Shown here one piece after another: positions 55,320 to 64,000 of a stretch of 64,000 bases of DNA. The stretch covers positions 206,485,422 to 206,549,421 of the forward strand of contig CM023449.1 in NCBI GenBank assembly GCA_013339765.2, given 5' to 3'. A model generated the notes under the pieces. It searched no databases and had not been told where the DNA came from. It was given only the letters and a program-made list of their open reading frames with translations. This DNA is from Haemaphysalis longicornis (Eukaryota > Arthropoda > Arachnida > Ixodida > Ixodidae). A program made the translations under genes and the position numbers. The first letter of the stretch is position 1, and each line of letters begins with the position of its first letter.

Positions 55320-55775
55320 GTGGTTGGGAGTGACCTTCACGAAAGCCTACTCCTTCCTCATTGGGATGGCCAGCAGAGCCCACTGTGACGCCTGCGGGGC
55401 GGAGGAGACTATAGAACATGTGCTGTGTCGCTGCCCCGAATACTCGTCGGAGAGGAGCGTGCTTGCCACCGCGCTGAGCCGATTGGACAATCGACCATTT
55501 ACGGTGGAAACTATTCTAAGTCATCGGTCTTTACCATCGACCTCGCAGAAGGCGACGAAAGCCCTTTTACGTTTCCTGAGTGAAACGAATTTGCTTGAAA
55601 GACTATAGTGCCCGAAACGGGACTAGAGTGCGCGCTTTCCCACTCCTATCTCTTCCTCTTCTCCCCCCCCCCCCCCCCCCCCCCCCCTTTTTATTCCCTG
55701 AGCCCCATTCCCCCAGTGCAGGGTAGCGAACCGGGCTCTACACCTGGTTGACCTCCCGGCCTTTCCTTTCTTTTT
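55320..55775 (+). mobile_element. LINE 3' end with CCHC knuckle and poly(C)
   Basis: The translation from 55324 includes AHCDACGAEETIEHVLCRC (zinc knuckle), EYSSERSVLATALSRLDNRP and KALLRFLSETNLLERL before a stop at about 55607. The 3' UTR holds an uninterrupted C25 run (55663-55687) and the GCAGGGTAGCGAACCGGGCT block familiar from tick LINE ends. Confidence 0.85.
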
Positions 55776-56128
55776 TCTTCTTCGTGCACCGCGTTTTCAC
55801 TCGGCAACGTTTGCGAAATATAAAAACGTGCGTAGTCGTGGTAGAAGCTTGCGTTGTTTTTTATAGGTGGTATTCGTTGAAAAGTTTAGCTGGTTTAGCT
55901 GTCAATTTCTTCGCTTGGCAACACTGGAAACGGCCGCAGACATGGCCGATGAGCCACGGACAGTGGTGTGGCTTAGGCAACTGCGCACGCACGCCGAAGG
56001 AAAAAAAAAAAACACCGGCGTGCGTTGTATGCTCCGTTTCAACCCGATTCTCAATGGTAGGTCCAACAGAGATGTTATTAATCGCACTCACATGGGGCTC
56101 GAGGCAATACTTCGTTCGGTGAGGCAAA
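55776..56128 (+). other. spacer between LINE end and THAP exon
   Basis: An ATG frame at 55941 (MADEPRTVVWLRQLRTHAEG) runs to a stop near 56150 but shows no domain. It may be non-coding or a 5' part of the THAP locus. Confidence 0.3.
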
Positions 56129-56179
56129 GTGCAACACAGTCATGTGCTTAGCACGGACAAGTACCGCCATCCCGCAGAG

Positions 56180-56455
56180 CCCGACGTAACCAGTGACGGT
56201 TGTACTCACACGGTCGCCTGCATGCGCGCCTTGCCAGTGAATACAAGCAATAGGTATGACGCCTGGGTGGATTATGCTAACCGACCCAGCCTGAAGGCGC
56301 TGCCAAACGAGCGGGTTCTCAAGTCCACGTACAGCCTCTGTGCGGACCACTTCACGGAGTCCGATTTTGGCAACCCCCAAAAGGCTAAGCTCATTTGGTC
56401 AGCGGTGCCGTTGGCCGGAGTATCGGACTCCAGGCTACGATGCTTGGTCGTGAAG
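56180..56455 (+). pseudogene. THAP-type zinc-finger exon
   Basis: The translation has GCTHTVAC (C-x5-C, wider than the usual C-x2-4-C), ALPVNTSNRYDAWVDYANR, YSLCADHFTESDFG (the CxxH pair and the HF...F signature) and WSAVPLAG, close to the AVP motif that ends THAP domains. It ends with a consensus donor AAG|GTAAGT at 56456. THAP domains bind DNA and occur in host regulators and in P-element transposases. I cannot tell which this is, and no intact downstream exon was found. Confidence 0.55.
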
Positions 56456-56717
56456 GTAAGTGCAACGTGTACACGTCATTTTTTTTTCACATGTTTAGAT
56501 TCAGACGAGTCATTAATTTCGCTAACATGTTGCCGACTGGTGCTATTTTTAACATGTCGTACCGCACCTGAAACGAAGTACTAGAAGGAATCCCCGAGCA
56601 GACGACGTCTGCCGACGTCGCCTTCCTGCCACGATGGTTCACTCTCGCCGCTCTCACCTTTCGCCGGCTTTTTGCCTTTTGCACAAGGCAAATGTTTTCC
56701 ATCCGTGCTTCCTGAGG

Positions 56718-57081
56718 ATGGGGTGGAAATGTGTCGTACCAAACTGCAACAGTGGCTACGCATCCTGCAAAGAAAAGGTAAAAAGGTAATGTTCCCAGTG
56801 ACCCGGTACAGTTGGATATGTGGGTTTGTGCTATCCCCAGAAAAGATCGGATGCTCGCGTCTCGTGACTATGTTTGTGTAAAGCACTTTTTGAAGAGCGA
56901 CATAGAGAGGTGGCGGTATTACGGCGAGCTTGGTGGCAAAATCTTTCTAGACAAACCTAAACGGCCTGTCCTAGCTGTTACCAGACGCTGTGCCGTCATT
57001 ATTTTCGAGCTGTTCCAGCTACTGAGTATTCTGTTCGCGAAAAGAAAAAGCCGGCATAGGCGGCAGCCAGCTTTGCACTGA
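56718..57081 (+). pseudogene. second THAP domain, frame-shifted
   Basis: MGWKCVVPNCNSGY provides the first cysteine pair, and VMFPV follows. After a one-base shift near 56800 the domain continues DPVQLDMWVCAIPRKDRMLA, then YVCVKHFLKSDIERW and FLDKPKRPVL. The shift could be a real break or a small unrecognised intron. The arrangement with the exon at 56.2 kb suggests related THAP copies. Confidence 0.55.
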
Positions 57082-57525
57082 CTGACCTTGAACCGGCGAG
57101 CCTTTTCGGAAATCAAGCCGCACGTGTTTTCCCTAGTAAGTAAGTTCGTGGTCCTGATCCCTTTTGACTCAGGGCAGGCGCATCGAGCGCCACAGGAAGT
57201 TCGAACATATGTTTGCACATATAAAGAAATTGCAATAAATTGTTGCCATCCGTAGTGTGCTGTTTGGGATCGAATATTTGCACCAGCACCACCAGAGCTT
57301 TTCCTGGCACAGTAGTTTTCTTTTGCACCGTCAGGAGGCACCACGGGTGCCAAAGTACACAGTACACACGTACACACCGAGCAAGCGCGCACTTGCACAC
57401 ATGCGTGGAAAGCCGGTGCCACCACGGCCGGTCCGGTTGTGGCGGAAAAGTGGGGCTGTCGGCAGGTCGGTCCACTTAGCTCCCCACTTGATCTATGCAG
57501 GAAATACGCCAAGTGGGGACCTTTT
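57082..57525. other. spacer, no gene recognised
   Basis: No domain-bearing frame. The predicted frames on the two strands overlap completely. Confidence 0.35.
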
Positions 57526-58400
57526 TTAGACTTCAGCAGTACTGCTCCCAATGACACAGTCGTCGTTTGGTGTGCGAAGCTTGCTGCTCTTTTGTTTTTT
57601 CTGAGGCACCCATGAATGCCAGGCTGTCGGCACTATGTCGTTGCTTCCTGATGTGCGTCGTTTAGCTTTGGACATTCGTGGATCACATGCTGTATCATCT
57701 CGCTCCGTTACGCACAGCCGACACGTTGGGTCCGCGCCGAATAGCTCGTGTCGCCTTTGCTGTGTGAGCAGGGATCCCATGCGTGCCTGGAACAACAGGA
57801 GCGCTGTCTCTGTCGCCACGGTAATATGGCATCGGCGCTGGTTCTTCCTTATGTTTGTGGTACTCGGCGAGGCTTTGCTTTCTGGAGACCGCTATGCGCC
57901 AGGTTGATTTGCTCGCGCTTGCTAGCTCTTTATTGACGATCTGTTGCCGCTTTTGTTCAGATTTAGCTTCATGTTTTGTCGAATTTTGGCTGTGCTTCAT
58001 TTCGAGGCTGGTGAGTCTTTTTATCGAGTCATCTTTTTACCCAGTCACTTTTCAAATTTCTGTATCGAAGGTGCATGTATGTGCTTTTGCAGTAGTTTGT
58101 GGTCGCCATAAATCTGATCCTGCCAGCGTATTGTAGTTTTGCCCTCGCCTCTCTGACTTCGTAGGGGGACCAGCCCATTTCGCCTGTGATGGCGGAGTTT
58201 GGGGTCGCACAGTTGCCTCCCAGCAGCCACCGGCCCAGCTCGTTTTGGTGTTGCTCCATTCATTTCAGCGTTGGTCTGGAGTAGGCCAGCACATCATCTG
58301 CGTATATTACGGCTGGTACTCCGGTGCCTCGGTGCCGTGACTTCATCGCGCCGCCGGAGCAAGCCCTGTTGCGTCTCCTCAATAATTCATGCTCCGTGAC
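57526..58400 (-). pseudogene. LINE reverse transcriptase and knuckle fragment
   Basis: The minus strand has PAVIYADDVLAYSRPTL (the YADD RT box, near 58300), QNELGRWLLGGN and SAITGEMGWSPYEVREARAK. After a gap comes LLLFQARMGSLLTQQRRHEL followed by DPTCRLC, a partial zinc knuckle. Frameshifts and lost segments show it is inactive. The motif style differs from the GTPQG/FYADD LINEs elsewhere in the window, so it is a different family. Confidence 0.75.
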
Positions 58401-58689
58401 CATGACAGTGAGCCGTGGAGCAACACACTTTTAGCTGTGCGTGAGATGTGAAGAGGTGTTTAATAGCTTGTCCCCAGCTAGAAAATGTAGTCTTTCCTGT
58501 TTCTGCAGTTCTGGAATCAGGCATTGCAACCGAACGAAGCTGTTCATATACGTATGGTAGTGTCTGTAATGAATGGGCCCAGGATTGGCGTGAAAGTCAC
58601 GAGTCAATGGCCAGTACGTGCATGAGAATTGGCAAACAGAAGCAGAAGATAGTGTATGGAAGCAAGAATACGAGAATAAAGATATAAGC

Positions 58690-58850
58690 CTACGCCACGT
58701 CGCATCCAGGTAGAGGACATCGGGCAGGTATCGTCGTAGCAGCGGGTGCGCACCGATGGTTCCACCTCCGGGTGAACACCGACCCGCGCTCTCTCGCCCA
58801 GCAGCGGTTGTGCTCCGGGTTTTTCCCCGAACACTATCACAGGGCCACGC
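58690..58850 (-). pseudogene. LINE fragment before RNase H
   Basis: The minus-strand HPLLRRYLPDVLYLDATWRR resembles the LLRRY-PDVLYVDAA segment that opens RNase H in tick LINEs. It is too short to classify further. Confidence 0.45.
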
Positions 58851-59620
58851 TCTCAAGCCCAGTGCATCACAGGCATCCACTGACCATCGGCCCGATTCTA
58901 TTCTGTTGGTTGGTTGGTTCCAAAAAAATGGCTCGACCCACTCAGGAGGATTGGCCAGGAAATGGGCGCTAACTGAGAGAAGAGGAAAAACTGGAATTTG
59001 GATTAAAAGAAGAAAAGTGAATAAATACAGGAAAAAGGTGAGTATAAACGGGAATGAAAAGATAATAAGTAAACTGCCAGAAAATGAGGTGCGGTAGCAG
59101 ATAGAGCTCACCAACTACAAAATCAACACAAATGAATAAGGAAAGGATAGGCCGAAGGACAATCGTGGAAAGTACGTAAGAAAATTAAAGAAAGAAGATT
59201 CGACAGTGAAGGAGAGGAAGTGAGCGGGAAGGGAGAGGATACAGGCGCAGACATGTTTTTAAGAGCAGCCCGCCATCTTGAATTAGCGGCTAGCACGGTA
59301 GACGGCGTGATTCAAAGACTGTGCCAGCGCTAAGTGCGCGCTCGGTGTCCTCTTCCTCGTCTTTAGACACTATGCGGCCAATTGAAGTTATTTCCGCCAA
59401 TTTATATAGAAATTCCACGAGACTACCCCACCATATGAAATGCTGGCTTTCCATATGAGTCAGAGTACATGCACAAAAATCAGTTGACTGTCCATTTAAC
59501 TGCACTAGCTGGACCGCAGTGTTACTAGAAGGGGGCATGGCTGGCAAGGCAAGCGAGGCACAAGACTGCTGAAGTAACCTCGCTCTTGCCAGCCACGAAA
59601 AAAAAAAAAAGACCGAGGAC
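58851..59620. other. spacer, purine-rich in part
   Basis: 58970-59240 is A/G-rich. No gene recognised. The hydrophobic minus-strand frame across 58900-59110 is produced by the purine-rich strand. Confidence 0.35.
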
Positions 59621-59624
59621 ATTT

Positions 59625-60295
59625 GCGTGGCCCAAGACGTGACCACAAAAGCATGTAGCTGCAGGGTGTTGCTGAGTTAGTGCGAAAATGCGAGTTTCAG
59701 TGTTTCAAAGCGCCACACAGCACTTGGTCGAGTCCCTCATGGCTCCATCCACTGTATGGTGATAGAGCTGGAGGTAGTGACCAGGGCCGTCTAAATACGC
59801 AAATTCGTCAATTGGTTTTCGAATCTCTCTCAGTCCAGTGTAACAAGATGCTACCTTTACTAGGTGTAATTGATAATTAGGGCACATGTTAGTTCTTTTC
59901 TGTTCATAATCAAGGCCTTCCATTGGTTTTTGATAGCTTGTAGTGTACATTCTAGCAACCTTTTGTACTTAGGTGACCAGCATCAGTCCTGGCGGGAGCG
60001 GCGCTTGGGTGTGACGACATCAATTGTGAGCATGGCTGGCGACTGTGTCTACCGAGCACCGTGAGAGCATAAGCGGGGGAGAACAAACTTCATTGTGGAG
60101 TCACCACTTGCTGAAATTGCGCGTCCTCTCTTTTGTTTCCACCATAGTACAAGTGTCCTCCTCTCCACACTCCTGCTGTCACTGCGCCCGATTCCAGCTG
60201 AAGGCAAGCGTGCACTTCTGGCTGCCGCTGCCGCTACTTTCAGTTGGCTGGTAATGGCGTCTACAACACATGGACACATGATTAGCTAGACTGAT
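59625..60295 (+). repeat. diverged long direct repeat, copy 1
   Basis: Shares ordered blocks with 61995-62580: GTGGCCCAAGACGTG, GGTGTTGCTGAG, GCACATGTTAGTT, TTTCTGTTCATAATC, CATTGGTTTTTGA, GTGTCTACCGAGCACCGTG, ACAAACTTCATTGTG and CTTGCTGAAAT. Divergence is high, so the duplication or insertion is old. No intact frame. Confidence 0.65.
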
Positions 60296-61994
60296 AGCAG
60301 ACGGCTAGCGCCCTTAAAAAATCACTCAATGGGGCAGTGACACTCTCGTGTTAATTAGTGCTGCTTTGGAGCGCTCCCTATAGAGAAGTGGCAAGACAGT
60401 AAGCATAGGTTGCCATTTTCCACTACTTGCAGCCCGTGGGAAGGCTAGCAACTGCGGCAGTGTCAGCTGTGGAAGGGAAGCCAGGGATTGTTGAATGTGT
60501 GCAGCGTATGCATTTGGCATTGAAAAAAATACCAGATGCCCTCGCTGCTTTTATGAAGGGTGCCATTGTTTGACGTCGATGAGGAAATATGTAGTCTTAA
60601 ACGACCCTTCACAAAGTTTGCTGTTCTCAAGATGATCATAGTTAAGGATACCTGCAACTGAACTCCTGTTCAGCCCGTCTTCAGTAAAAACACTACTCTA
60701 CCGTCAGTCTAAGACCCCACTCATCAAGCACAAATTATTCTTTAAAATGTTCAAAGCCCAGCTGCCCACCGCATTGTTCCAAATTGTCATCATAAACCTA
60801 GTGTTACTTAGGTGACGGTAAATGTATTTAGCCATTCTCCATATTCAGTCTCATATTCGTATTTTGCTATAACTACTTTGCGTGGCATGTCGATTCACCC
60901 AACTCTGTGTATCTTCAATGTCACAATAACCCATGTGACATTAACATTTACTGTGCTAATGCATTTGCATATGCCAACTCTTTTTCCCAAGACAAGGGCT
61001 GCCAAAAGTGATGAGAAAAAGGTGCCCTATATATTTTTCTACACTAAAAATTTTTCAATCATCATTTAACCATTCAAATTTTGAATGGTTAAATGGCATT
61101 GGTGGAGCCCATTTCATTGTTTTGTTTTTCTGAAGCAGCAGCAAGGTAAGGATAAAGGTATCTAAAGACACCTCACACCACAGTGCTGAAGGAAATCACA
61201 TCACACCCAATGACAGCCGAGTGCCAGCTAACAATGTTGTAGCGGCATTCTGTAAAACGCTGCTTCTGTATTCATTTTTTTTTTCTTGAAAATGGGGGGT
61301 ACGTTTATTACGGAAGGGTTAAAAACATTCAAAATTTTAATTGCTAATGTAGAGGATGCGTTTATTGTGTAAACGCATGCATTCACTATGTGGATAAGTA
61401 CAGAATTAAGAGCCAGCCGAGAATTTGTTCAATGCATCCACAAATATTTCTCTAGGCCGCCTCAAAGAAAGCAACACCTTTCGTTGTCCCGACTTCTAGT
61501 CAACACCATTTTCACATCAGGCTACAACAGCTGCCATATTTTGGCTGCAAGAATGTACGAAAAATGGGACAGGCCCTGTCAAATTTACACCTTCTGTGCT
61601 TGCCTATGTATAAAAACACGTTAGAATAGACGCACTTCAATCAAGCAGATAAAATTCTTTAATTCTCAATGTTTTTATCCAGCAAAGAGTTTGGAAGCAC
61701 TTAGGACTGCGTTACGCTCAAACATGTCAGCATGTTGTAGGTCTGCTCCAGCTTTGGCCTAGTTTCTGATCATTCATGCAATGTAGCATTTTATGTCGCT
61801 GATACATATCAGCACTTTAAAACGTGTCTCCTTAATTTACACAAATTAAACTTGGTTTTGCCCAGCTAACCAGAAAAAAGGAGGAGGGTGCTTGTTTTTG
61901 CAGTCGCATGCGTTCCATTTTGACTATTCCTGAATGTAGATGGTCGTTTTGTTGTACACAGGCCACACACAAGCACTTCATCATCATCTACGCT
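60296..61994. other. AT-rich spacer between the two repeat copies
   Basis: No gene recognised. Contains the palindrome at 61063 and a 9-bp-arm inverted repeat ATGCGTTTA/TAAACGCAT around 61355-61378. Confidence 0.4.
61063..61095. repeat. 33-bp near-perfect palindrome
   Basis: CATTTAACCATTCAAA (61063-61078) is the exact reverse complement of 61080-61095, with a single central T. Confidence 0.95.
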
Positions 61995-62580
61995 CGTGTG
62001 GCTCAAGATGTGGTTGCAAAGTGTTGCTGAGGAGGAGCGAGAATGCAAGAATACGGCAGTTTCAGTGTACATTCTGTAAACAAACACCATGGCACTGCTC
62101 GTTTCGCAGGAGATTTGAAACGTAATTTGCAAATTCACGTAAGTAGACTGATCTTTAGTTGGTATAATTTCTCGTTAGGACACATCTTAGTTCATTTCTG
62201 TTCATAATCTACAACTTTCATTGGTTTTTGAGAGTGTAGCTTCAATTTTGGTCACGCTTTGTTGCTAGGCGATGTGACGTCATGTTCCGTTAGGAGAGGT
62301 GCTTTCGTGTGATGGCATCAGATGCGGGCACAACTCGCAACCGTGTCTGCCGAGCACCGTGCAAGCGCCAATGAAGGAAAACAAACTTCACTGTGCAGTC
62401 GCACACCTTGCTGAAATCATGCATTCCTTCTTTCATCTCCACCTTAATGTTATTGTCGGTAAGCCTGCCGCAAGCTTCCCTCTTGCACCTTGCTGCCACC
62501 GTTGTAGTTTCTGGTTGCTGGTGATGACATCTTTCCATGAATACTTGGCGAGCACAGCTGATGAGCACAGCTAATGAGCA
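61995..62580 (+). repeat. diverged long direct repeat, copy 2
   Basis: Carries the same ordered blocks as 59625-60295: GTGGCTCAAGATGTG, GTGTTGCTGAGG, GACACATCTTAGTT, TTTCTGTTCATAATC, CATTGGTTTTTGAG, GTGTCTGCCGAGCACCGTG, ACAAACTTCACTGTG and CTTGCTGAAAT. Confidence 0.65.
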
Positions 62581-62639
62581 TGGCAGTTGCGGACCACTAG
62601 AGCCCACACGAATATCATTCTATGAACCTAGTAGTGATC

Positions 62640-64000
62640 GCGCATCAAAAAAGAAATGCCGACAATGTATTCCATAAGGCTACGGTTCCTTTATTAAAAC
62701 AAGTGCAAATTTAAATAGGAACGTGTGCACAAGATAATACGATAATGCATCAGATCTCTTCACAAATGCAAAAAAAGGTAGCCTTACACACTTTAAAAGC
62801 ACGGTACACGTTGCTTTTCGTTTTCAAGAAGTTTCCATTTTCAAGGGCCATCGTTCTGTGCCATACAGTACTATTCTTCTATGATCACGTCGCTTTTAAA
62901 CTTTGAACAAATCATACGCCGGAATCTCATACGTACGCACATCTGCCAAGATGATGCCACACGCATGTGCTTCTAAAAATATAAAATGAATAGAATGATG
63001 TGCTCTAGGTGACAGACCCAGAAGAATTTTGCATTGTTATAAAGTTTATCACTACGTATTAGACACTAACACACATAAGTACGTCGTACACTTGCTCCCA
63101 CTCAACTCGTCGCAATAGGCATAACCTGCTAGATAAAAAAAAATGCTGCATAAAAAGAAAAATGTCAGCGTGTAAAGGCTCTTCATTTCAATAACATTTT
63201 GCAGTGTCCTAGGCTGGCCACCTTGCAAAAGGTAGTTTGCTATAAACGTTCTGCAAAGCTTTCGTCGACAAATCAGCGCAAGGAAGGGAGTTCCACAACA
63301 TTAATTGGCCACACAAAACAAAAAGAAAGTTGGCCATTCCCTACACAATACAGTGCAACCCACAACGGCACGTTATCACAAGACAAACTTGCACCCTCCC
63401 AGAGCACAGGTATTTGTGTAAACTTCCTAGCATACGACGGTGACATGAATTGCATGCATTATTTTTATTATACAGCTTTGACATGGTTGAACACTGACAT
63501 AAGTTATAAGCTATGCAGATCATTCAATATGAAGGATTTACTGTAAAATAAAATTCCAATGCCCGTAAAGAGGTATTTTTTATATTAAAAATAAAAGTCA
63601 TCTGGTTGGGCAGTGTACTCAAAACAATATGGGCAACATTTACGCAGAGTATTTATCGTAAATTTAGGCACAAGACGTAATACTGATGAAAGCAATTCAC
63701 AAGCATACTTCGTTGAAACAGGTTTCTGCTAATTTGATATCGCTGCCTATTAGCACCCAAGTGTCAGCCACTGCAGTTGAAAACTTTTGTGAATGGAAAC
63801 TCAGTGGCACTCAAGACTAAAGGACTGAAACCGAAGCTTGGGCAAGTTGGTACGTCATTAAACAAAAGAAAAACCGCAAAAAACCAGAGAACTAGCAAGA
63901 AAACAGAGAGGCTGCACGTATGTTGTTTAGCTCCAATTTCTTGCAGTGTTTTTTGTTTAAAACGTCGAGCCTTCTTCTGGCAGAAGGCAATGCACCAAGG
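62640..64000 (-). other. AT-rich window end, possible 3' UTR of a minus-strand gene
   Basis: On the minus strand a TTTTAATAAAGGAACCG sequence near 62690 could be a polyadenylation signal, and the DNA to its right is AT-rich without frames, as expected of a 3' UTR. No coding exon is visible before the window ends. Confidence 0.25.

Noticed and set aside
1..64000. CRISPR array, bacterial operon or integrated virus
   Set aside because: No regularly spaced identical repeats, no operon-like frames and no recognisable viral gene. The repeats are eukaryotic mobile elements and microsatellites.

Overview
This window looks like nuclear DNA of a hard tick (Ixodidae). The support is an intron-rich animal gene with consensus splice sites, a neprilysin-like (M13) gene of the kind ticks carry in large numbers, three copies of a tRNA-derived SINE resembling the tick Ruka family, and dense relics of RNase H-bearing and RTE-like LINEs. 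The taxon is inferred from repeat and gene style. No database search was possible.

Two host genes can be supported well. The first (1718-3601, +) has an uninterrupted reading frame for a type II membrane protein of the M13 fold. All the catalytic zinc-site motifs are replaced, so it is probably a pseudo-enzyme. The second is a complete mitochondrial ribosomal protein L9 gene (MRPL9/bL9m), read on the + strand from 26044 to 48772. It has seven coding exons whose phases all agree and give 283 residues, and it includes a 48-bp microexon at 40141-40188. Almost everything between 26 and 48.5 kb is therefore MRPL9 intron. Weaker coding signals are an 85-codon ORF with a close polyadenylation signal (21852-22109) and a cluster of damaged THAP zinc-finger exons (55-57 kb).

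The rest is mainly transposable-element sequence. From 4 to 12.6 kb there are LINE fragments, a SINE with perfect target-site duplications and a diverged inverted repeat pair. From 12.6 to 17.3 kb there is a candidate 4.7-kb TIR element whose ends carry clustered GGAGT-type boxes. From 18 to 25 kb there are microsatellites, LINE 3' ends, a perfect 48-bp-arm hairpin, a truncated SINE and a possible LTR. The MRPL9 introns hold a pogo-like MITE, an RTE LINE split by a 1.94-kb TIR element, three further TIR elements, a SINE, an element with internal tandem repeats and a 1.6-kb element flanked by TTAA. From 49.4 to 58.8 kb LINEs dominate. One of them (49705-53549) has a 12-bp target-site duplication and an inverted 5' segment, the signature of twin priming. 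From 59.6 to 62.6 kb there is a diverged direct duplication, and the last 1.4 kb is AT-rich and may contain the 3' end of a minus-strand gene.

The two host genes have no evident functional link. I found no CRISPR array, operon or bacterial cluster. The most interesting content is the dead M13 protein, the fully resolved MRPL9 structure, the twin-primed LINE and several TIR elements with unusual internal or subterminal arrays.
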